The notes below the pieces were generated by a model that saw only the letters and a program-made list of their open reading frames with translations, was not told where the DNA came from and ran no database searches. From NCBI GenBank assembly GCA_034509925.1, contig CM067537.1, positions 5,704,001 to 5,768,000 of the forward strand: a DNA stretch of 64,000 nt. Direction: 5' to 3'. Made by a program: the position numbers and the translations under genes. Below, piece after piece: positions 56,132 to 64,000 of the stretch. The first letter of the stretch is position 1. Every line of letters starts with the position of its first letter. This DNA is from Hirudinaria manillensis. Lineage: Eukaryota; Annelida; Clitellata; Hirudinida; Hirudinidae.

Positions 56132-56739
56132 ATGGACAAGCGAAGGATTCAATATCTTGGAATATTTCTTTCCAGCTCCTTGTTCTCCTGGACTTCCGTT
56201 TGTTTCGTGTCCAGTGAAGCAAGTAATTCTTTCGGAGAGGCTTTTTTTTTATATTGGATTGTACTTTTTTTTTCTTTATTATTTCTCACGTGACCACGTG
56301 ATGACGTAATGGGGTGCCGACTTAATTAACTCAGCACACGATGATGGAGCGTTTGATAATGTCATAATGTGACACCAGACGATGACTTAACGGTGAATTG
56401 AAGTCATGACGCGATGGTGCGATGACTTTCATAATGACTCGACGATGTGATCGCGTGCTCCACGTAATAAATAATAATTAATAATAATAATAATAATAAT
56501 ATATAATTAATATTTATTACATTTATTTATAATCTTTATTTATGTTATTATTTTTTACATGTATATTATATATATATATTTATTTATTTATTTATGCGTG
56601 TTGACTTGATTATTCTCGCTTTATTATTCACTCAGCATCCGACAGGATCAACGTTTTTTACTGGCGCCAAGTTATTCCAAGCAGTGCTTCCAAGATTTAT
56701 CTGCGCCGTCATCAGCTCGTCTGCGCTTGTAATTCTTGA
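56132..56739 (+). CDS. small two-exon secreted peptide
   Basis: Exon 1 (56132-56222) encodes a basic start (MDKRR) and a hydrophobic segment (YLGIFLSSSLFSWTSVCFVSS), a good signal peptide. It ends in phase 1 at A|GTAATT. Exon 2 (56636-56739) follows TTATTATTCACTCAG and encodes about 33 residues, including INVFYWRQVIPSSASKIYL and the C-terminus LVCACNS, then TGA. AATAAATAAA begins at about 56783, 45 bp after the stop. The mature peptide would be about 35 residues with two closely spaced cysteines. Family unknown. The exon plan (signal exon ending in phase 1, then one mature exon) is the same as the duplicated gene at 7741/24283, although I see no sequence similarity. The intron contains CACGTGACCACGTGATGACG, clustered E-box and CRE-like words. 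Confidence 0.55.
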
Positions 56740-57321
56740 CCTTTGACCTCTTCATTAGAGACTCTGTGGATATGAAGCGCTAAATAAATAAACTAAGCAT
56801 GGGATTTTTTTGTGCGCAAAAGTGATATTTCAAAGCCGAAGTATAATTTCGTTGGAAAATTTATTGCACAGGATGATAATAATAACTTAGATTAAAAGCG
56901 ATTTATCATATTTTTCAACTTAAATGTTCGAAATGATGCAATTTATTTATTAAGTATTTTTTGGCAAATAACTACTAATTAATAATTTATTTAATTATAA
57001 ACATTACGAAAAACCAATCGTGATTTCCAAAAACATTTGGTTCAAATTGATACTTATTATAAATTAATTAAAAGCACTTTTATTATGATAAACATTTCAT
57101 AAATTTATTTGTAATCCAGATCGATGAAGTCGCATAAAATAAAGTTTAAGACAAATTCCAACACAACACATTTTCAAACATTACAAATTCAACTTATAAT
57201 AATGCATTTTAAGTAAGGAAACAATATTTATCGATAAAACGTAAAGAAACAGGTACAAATCTGAATAAATAAATAAATTAATTAATTAATTAATAAATAA
57301 ACATATTAATTAAATGTTAAC

Positions 57322-59134
57322 TTAAAAACTAACGAAATAAATACCATCTCTATTGTAAACAAAAAGGCTGGAAGAATTGAGGACAAAGGCGTCCGAAATC
57401 CTGACATCTTTGGGGCAGACGAATTGATGAAACCCGCGGGAAACGGGGCACAGTAAACCACGTCCCGATTTGTCGACCTGCTAGAGTCCGGCATTATTTT
57501 CCGTTCTTTTGTGGACAAAAATAAATCTTTTCACTTTTTTTGTCGTCTGAAAATATTTTTTTAAAAGAAAAAACTGTTTACTGTTTTTGAGTGTAAATCA
57601 GTTGTACATAGATTCTGTAATTTAATATATACCGAGCGATATTCGATGGTGTAATGAAAGCTATTATTTGAGAGAATTACTTCATTTTATAGTAATTGTA
57701 AACGAATTTATTTCATAATTATTTCGTAATTCATTTTTTTTATAGTTATTTATTGTAAATGTCTGGATTAATATTTGTTTTCGTTTAATCAGAACATTTG
57801 TTAATTCTCATATTAAGTAAATATTATATTTATTGTAAATTATTATTACTTGATTACTTGATTATATTGATTATATAATTATAATTATTTAGGTAAATTC
57901 AAAGAAATTATTTCAAGAGTATTTAAAATATTTTTGTGATTATTTTATGTTTTTATCTCCAATTAATTGTTCTTCGGTCGGTTAAAGTGACAGATTCTAA
58001 TGTCTCCATGACTTGGGACATGATGAATCTCCTCCGTTGGACTTGATAAGGGCTTAAAAACCTTAAAAACCTCTTGCGATAAAATATCGTTATTATTATT
58101 ATTATCGCAATTAATAATGGCAATAAATTAATAATAAAAGTTATTGCCTTTATTATTAATATAATATTATAAAAGTATTATATTAATAGTGATATTATAA
58201 ATAATAATATTCTGAAGTTATATTAATTTATTTTCATGATTTATATGTAATTTTTGAAAAATACAAAACTATAATATCGTGACATTTGAGCGTAGGCAAC
58301 ATAATCATTTAACAATGCTTGACTACTTATCAATTAATATAATAATAATAATATTATTATTATTATTACATTATAAAGATAACAGATAAATCTACTAACA
58401 AACATCGTTATTGAGCCAATTACTTAAAATCTATTTTATATCCTGAAATTTATTTTATAAGCTGAAAAGCAAATATGAGGTCCGCAAGATGTGTCTTCAT
58501 TAAGCCATGAACGATGTTCTCCTCGCTTCAAAACCCATGCAAAACTCCATTTCATCATTTTCGATCAGTTTCAATCCGTTCCTTACAAATGACTTTTAAC
58601 ATAGTTTTTTTGTTTTTGTGTCACTTTGTTTTTTATTTATTTTTTGTTTATTTATTTATTTAAGAAATAATGTGACAAATGCTAGTGTTTGCGTGCCGAG
58701 GGAATTTGTTTGCTCGAGAGTCGATTATAAATTAGTTGCAAATGGAATTTCTCTATTTTTTCATTATCTGGGAATCATAAGAAATCTTTTTTGGATTTAA
58801 TACGGTTTTTTCATTCGACACTCTGCCAAAGTCCTATGAGATAATCTGCATAATTTTGATTGCATTGAATTAACATTAAATTAAATAATAAAAGTATAAT
58901 TATAAATGTAATATTAACTTGCAAATATAATTGTAGAGTTATAATTTTTACATTTTAATTGGTTAAAAATTATGATTTTATTGGTAATCTACAAAGGTTA
59001 ATTCAAAGCCACATTCCAAAGGCTGGCAAGAGCTGCCTATTATTTCATAAATATTTGTTTACGTTATGTTATTACGCTCCTAAGCGCCATTGATATTAAA
59101 TTCTGTGAAACGAAGATACTTAAAAAATATATTT

Positions 59135-59190
<56 letters not shown>

Positions 59191-61796
59191 GCAATTAATT
59201 CAAATGTAAAAAATATGTCCTAAAAAGAGCACACCAATTATGAAAATAATGATTGTCGGATGTGAACGAAAATCGAAATCGAACGCATGGCTGAATGTTT
59301 CATCGTCCATTTTATGATTGCAATTTGTTTCAAAGTTTTTATTTTACAGATAATTTTAATATAATTATAATATAAATAAATGTTTCATAATTTGAATCGT
59401 TAGAGCAATGTTCAGCTATTATCGCTCATGAAGATGAATCGCAGATGACTGAACGTTTGTTGAAAAATGGATTCAATCTGGTTCTTCACTTCAACAGGGC
59501 GAGGTCTCACCAATGTTTTCCAAGCGGCAAAAATAAAGATTTTTTAAATGTTTTTCTTTCTTTGGTCACGGAGATGTTCAGTTCGTCGAAGTGTACCGTT
59601 GACATTTTGGAGGATTTCCGTCAAAATGGATTTTTAAAAAATGGAAAATTTTAATTTAACATTTAAAAACTTCATCGCAGACAGTGATGGGGAGTATTTG
59701 AAATCAAAGTATTTGAAATCGTGATCTGAAATCAAAATCGTAGACAACAAGAGGAGCGCCGGAAACCTGGATGTTTCATTTTCTTTCTCGATGATAGACG
59801 GTGTCTTTAGCGGTGTTCTTGCTCATGGCAACTGTTCGTTGAAAGATTTCTCGTACCCGACCCTATTAAGTGTCAACTCAGATTCATTTGAACATGTTTT
59901 GGGTTTAATTTATGGACTTATCCACCCTTTGCCTTTACAGATGTTGAAATCATGTTCGATGTTTTTACATCTTTTACGTCATTTTAGTTCCGCCCAGACT
60001 GAAGCATAAACAATGCAAAACAGACTGAAAGCCTGCAAGTCAAAGAACAACATTTAAAATACTCTATTCCACTTCCCACAAACCAACAACATCAAGAACA
60101 ACGACGACGACAACAGCAACACATGCAGTAACAACAACAACAACAACAATAACAACAACAACAGCAACACATGCAACAATCGACGTCGACCACGAATCTC
60201 ATCGAAAAACTTCTTCGTTTCATTTACAATGACTTCCCCTTTAATCGAACAAGCGATATTTTTTCTCCCAAATCACGAAACCAAACAAAAAACGGAGCCG
60301 ACTTTTCGGAAGGGAAATGAAACCGAACGAAGGAACAAACGAAGAAGAATAAACGAATAACATAACCTCCAAACGCACAAAAACACGACCTGATTGACCA
60401 GGCGCTCCATAAATCTCAAATCAAATCTTCTTTCGGTGACACGTCTAATGCTATCGACCATAGCACACCTATTAGTGAATTCTTGATTCACAGGCTCAGG
60501 TTCAGCCATCCGTGCAGAAAATATCGCCAAACTAAGCTTCGCTTCTTTTCTTTTCTTTCGACGGGATTTTTCTTTTGCTCCACATCACCACCACTCCACC
60601 CCCTGTTCTTGCTTCTACGCGAATCAATTTTTTTCTCTTTCGCGGAGTGATCCAACCATCTGGAAAGGCTGGGTGGCGGATGAATACATCAACCGCGCAT
60701 GGAGGATATTATACAAAGCCAGGAAGCCTCGTACGGCAAGACGCAGGCCAGAGCACCGTGACCCCCTCTGCCATAAACCACGGATGGATCGTGGTGTTCT
60801 TAAGCCTCCTACTCCTCTCTGACCCCGCGATAAGAAAGCACTTCTTGGCGAATTTCCAACTTATTACAGCAATTGATAACATGTAATTTCATTACATTCT
60901 TTAGCGTGTATCAATTAAATATGTGGTTTATTATCAACAGTTTAACTTATTACAGCCTATACAGAATAACAAGATCATTACCCCAAAGATTATTAACAAA
61001 TGAGATGAACAAAAATGATTCAATGTAATCTCTACTTTATGTTAAGATTATGATATCATGATATCATTTATTAAACTGGTTATTAATAATATTACGACGT
61101 GACATTAAAATTTAAAATAATTATATTATTAAACATAATATTTATTTTAATAAATACAATTGGGCGAAAAACAACTCAAGACTAATCACCTTTGTGCTTT
61201 GTTGAGCACCTGCTAACGTTTTTAATGGGTCTTTTGTTGGCCAAATTAAAATAAATGTTTAACTAGATGTTAACTAGGTTAAACTCTAATTTAATTTCTT
61301 TGTTATTAATAATTTTAATAATACAAATAAAGGAATTTTATTCATGAAATCATTAAATTAGTTCCAAAAATCCATTGATTGAAAATTACTAAATAAATGC
61401 TTGATCAACCATAGCCACATAAACTTATGAATGAAGTTAATACTATATTCACTAATTAATGTTATTATTAAATTTATTAATAATAATAATAATAAAATTT
61501 TGCCACCGATGGTAATAATCTATTTTAGGTTCAATCTCTCATTCCATTGAATAACTTGTTATTATCAACATTTAACGTGTTTTGGATATTAATTATGATA
61601 ACAATTGCAACTAAAAACAAGCAAAACGTTTACCGAGAAGAGCGCATAATTCATCGCTCCTTGTTTATAATTTTCCTAACCTCGTAAATCCAATATTCGT
61701 CAAGAAAGATTTGGCCCCCAAGAAGTTTGCATCAGTAGAAGCATCTTTGTCTTCATAAACATAGTTTAAAAGTGCCATTTGCAGACCATAATGGTG
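57322..61796 (-). CDS. unrecognised multi-exon gene, three 3' exons
   Basis: Exon 61796-61681 is open from a CATAG acceptor to an AG|GTTAGG donor (LLNYVYEDKDASTDANFLG, then AKSFLTNIGFT). Exon 60531-60390 begins after GCTTAG, joins in phase 2 and ends at CAATCAG|GTCGTG (MAEPEPVNQEFTNRC, then RRVTERRFDLRFMERLVNQ). Exon 57477-57322 follows CTCTAGCAG in phase 0 and runs to TAA (CPVSRGFHQFVCPKDVRISD, then SSSLFVYNRDGIYFVSF). Every junction agrees in phase, and the exons are less AT-biased than their surroundings. No domain is recognised. Further exons may lie between 57.5 and 60.4 kb, and the 5' end is probably beyond 61.8 kb or outside the window. AATAAA on minus near 57110 could be the polyadenylation signal. 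The three pieces could belong to different genes. Confidence 0.42.
58080..58400. repeat. ATT/AAT palindromic AT-rich region
   Basis: Runs of ATTATTATT facing AATAATAAT (58090-58220 and 58338-58370) that can fold into long hairpins. Non-coding by appearance. Confidence 0.6.
59141..59191. repeat. (ATT)n microsatellite
   Basis: About 50 bp of perfect ATT units, in an intron of the putative minus-strand gene. Confidence 0.95.
59432..60009 (+). other. protein-like open frames, plus strand
   Basis: Two open stretches without clear splice support: about 59414-59654 (TERLLKNGFNLVLHFNRA, then KCTVDILEDFRQNG) and about 59720-60009 (LDVSFSFSMIDGVFSG, then VNSDSFEHVLGLIYGLIHP). The first faintly recalls strands of short-chain dehydrogenases, but no glycine-rich TGxxxGxG motif was found upstream. 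They lie antisense to an intron of the minus-strand gene. Treat as unproven. Confidence 0.2.
60064..60180. repeat. (CAA)n imperfect triplet repeat
   Basis: CAACAACAACAACAATAACA and similar units, with ACATGCA(A/G)CAACA repeats. Lies in an intron of the putative minus-strand gene. Confidence 0.85.
60560..60845. other. GC-richer block of unknown nature
   Basis: This stretch is clearly richer in G and C than its surroundings and is open in two plus-strand frames (for example MNTSTAHGGYYTKPGSLV or DEYINRAWRILYKARKP). It sits immediately upstream, in minus-strand sense, of exon 60531-60390. It may be an exon of something else, an inserted sequence, or a regulatory island. I cannot decide. Confidence 0.3.
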
Positions 61797-61799
61797 CTA

Positions 61800-64000
61800 T
61801 GTTTATGGTACTGGATCATTGAACTCGAAATAGCATAAAATAACTACCCATGTATGTGGTAGATGGGGTTAACAAGAGGGGGCGGTTTTTCCAGAGTAGA
61901 GGGGGTGTCAGACCGGGGTCATTGCGTTCACTTTGGAGATCCACGACAAGAACAAAATAAGACTATGATGGATTGAATGGAGAAGAGTTAATGGAAAAAC
62001 CGAACAAGATTTTCCCGGACGGATTTGAATCTTTTTACGGCTTTTTCCCCAATTAATTAATTAATTAATTATTTTTGTAGCAATTCATCATCAGCCTCAG
62101 ATATTGCAAAGATAGAGTTCTTTTTTTTGGATGCTCGTGCTTAGAAAATTAAAAATATTAAAATTAGATATTAATAATATGAACGTTGATAATTGCAAAG
62201 ATGCATAGAGAAGCAGTTGCACTGTTCTACCCTTCTCTGACATTACTTGTAAGTGTAAATATTTTGCACATTATACCTGACATATTCAGAAGTCGTGGAG
62301 TGGGACGATAAATAAATAAATAAATAAATAATTAATTAAATAAATGAATAAATAAATAAATAAATGAGTCCAAATCATTCATTTTACAAACCCCATCGTA
62401 ATCACAATTTCATATAAAGACTGGTTGAAATATTTTAATTTTATTATTATTATTAATATCACTTTTTATTTTATTTTATTTTTACGACAAAAAATATTTA
62501 AAAACAAAAAAAAACACAAAATTAAATGGAAAACTCAGACCCAAGTTAATTATATTCAAAAAGGTTTTAGCTGACCTTTGAACCCTTTGAACCCTTTGAA
62601 CATTTGCCGTGTTTTCAACTCTTGAAAGTAACTTTCAGAGTTCGTCTTTGAACTGAATAAGCAGCTCTTTTATGTTTGTTTTTTAAGATTTAAAAAAAAA
62701 GGAATTATAAATTGAAGGAAATATTAATTTATCTGTTGCTATATTATTTATTTATAATATTTATGCAGCATGTTATGTTACAATGTGGCATGGTTTTGGT
62801 CATTGACTTTGGCATGTTGTACGAATGAGTGAAATCAAGATCTGAATATTAATGGTTTGCAATCAGTTTATTCTTGCAATTCAAACAGCATTATTCTTTT
62901 TTTCTATTACATTAGCTGATTTAAGAAATTATCAAATCACTAGCTGTTATTATAACTAATTAATAAATATTATTAACAATTTAAAATTAATCATTTAAAA
63001 TTTTACATGTAATGGTTTATGACTTATAAATATGATAATTTATAACTTATAAATATAAGTAACTTCTTCGTAAGCACAGACGACGCTGTAAACCAACAAA
63101 CAAACATCCAGCCACCCACCCATCCACTCGTCTACACTCGTTTCAATCCAGTTGAGAAAATGTTGATTAGCGTAGGAAGGAAGGGAAGACGGAATGTGGG
63201 CTCACGTGATGAATGAATGAATGAATGAACGAATGAATGAATGACACAACTCCTCTAAAGATTTAAAATCTCATTTTGGATTCATTTATAACAACAACTG
63301 CTCATCCATTGTCTTTCCTTCACTCAACTTAGGAGCTGGAAACTCACTGCGTTCCAAGAGAAATGAAATGAGAGATGGTCAAACGATTGATGACATGAAA
63401 AGGACATTTGATGATGACGTGAGATTTTTTATGACACTGAATGTCACGATGACATTTGGCCGTTTTCACGACGTCATCGACTCAGACATTGACTTTTCCA
63501 TATTTGCATTCAACATTCCAACGGTTTAAAAGTCATCATAAGTGGTTTTTCAATAAATATGGAGGCAAAGTAAACAGCGATGAAATTATCTTTGATGAAG
63601 ATGACGAAGATGAATGACGTTGATGATTGCCACGTTGGTGCTAAGATGGCGATGATGACGACGGTGATGATCTCCATTCATCGGGTAGAGTATAATGTCA
63701 CGTCAACAATTGTCAGTTTCCATAGTACCCAGTAAACACAAGCCTTTGAAGTTGTTTATGGAGAAAAGGAAACGAAGATGAATGAGTTATTTTGGATGAA
63801 TAACACAAAACAGTAACACAAGACGTGGCTATGTTATATTAAATGTCATTAACATCATCTTAAGCAGTTTGTGATGATGATTTCAAATCAGAAAACAATT
63901 TCGGTGTATCTGGTCAAGATTGTAAGATGTTGGAGAGCTATATTTATTTATATTATATTATTTCTATACAAAACAATAAGATATTATAATTAATCATCAT
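61800..64000. other. intergenic, repeat-rich, no further supported gene
   Basis: Holds an AAAT tetranucleotide tract (62307-62366), a TTTGAACCC short repeat (62576-62602), a GAATGAATGAAT tract (63210-63243), GATGAAGATGAC tracts (63590-63675) and a CTCACGTGATG E-box near 63203. Upstream exons of the minus-strand gene could lie here, but I could not define one. Confidence 0.4.

Noticed and set aside
59210..59320. Minus-strand start-like frame (MDDETFSHAFDFDFRSHP, then a hydrophobic run)
   Set aside because: It looks like a first exon, but no following exon in matching phase was found and it would lie inside the intron of another minus-strand gene.

Overview
This is AT-rich DNA from an animal, most likely an invertebrate. 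The genes are split by spliceosomal introns with GT-AG borders (one appears to be GC-AG), and polyadenylation signals are AATAAA. Long simple repeats are everywhere: ATT/AAT, ATCC, GATT and ATC runs. The domain types (discoidin/F-type-lectin-like, WSC, calcium-binding EGF) and an R2/R4-superclade retrotransposon fit a metazoan. I cannot fix the phylum. Most real genes consist of short exons without an ATG, so I rebuilt them by matching reading frame, splice-site phase and, where available, paralogous copies.

Layout. 0-6.7 kb is mostly non-coding, with one probable secreted cysteine-rich precursor on the minus strand (4052-4591). 6.7-29.1 kb is dominated by a rearranged inverted duplication. 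A ~3.7 kb arm (6708-10405) recurs inverted at 22060-25665. Smaller blocks near 11.6, 12.1, 12.8 and 13.2 kb recur inverted near 20.3, 29.0, 28.1 and 27.8 kb, and one near 14.7 kb recurs in direct orientation near 26.9 kb. The arms carry two copies of a small two-exon secreted-peptide gene, and other blocks hold exon-like pieces, some broken in one copy. Between the arms sit a 665-bp ATCC array and a multi-exon gene for a predicted type I membrane protein (discoidin-like, two WSC, EGF-like domains, transmembrane helix, short tail).

30.9-33.5 kb holds a single-coding-exon gene with a KEN box and several CDK-type sites; a perfect E2F-like element lies upstream, so it may be cell-cycle regulated. 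34.3-46.5 kb is the most striking part: four tandem, same-strand, five-exon genes for small secreted eight-cysteine peptides. All share intron phases 1-0-1-0 and nearly constant exon lengths. In the third, the last intron is inflated to 3.7 kb by an antisense non-LTR retrotransposon with a 900-codon reverse transcriptase/endonuclease ORF, lying inside an ATT microsatellite. The R4-clade element Dong is known for this target preference.

46.5-64 kb is repeat-rich. It contains a strong core promoter near 50.6 kb, a 17-bp minisatellite, a GATT array, a two-exon secreted-peptide gene at 56.1-56.7 kb, and part of an unrecognised minus-strand gene whose three exons (57.3-61.8 kb) join in phase. Several independent small secreted-peptide genes in one window suggest a locus where short secreted proteins arise and duplicate often.
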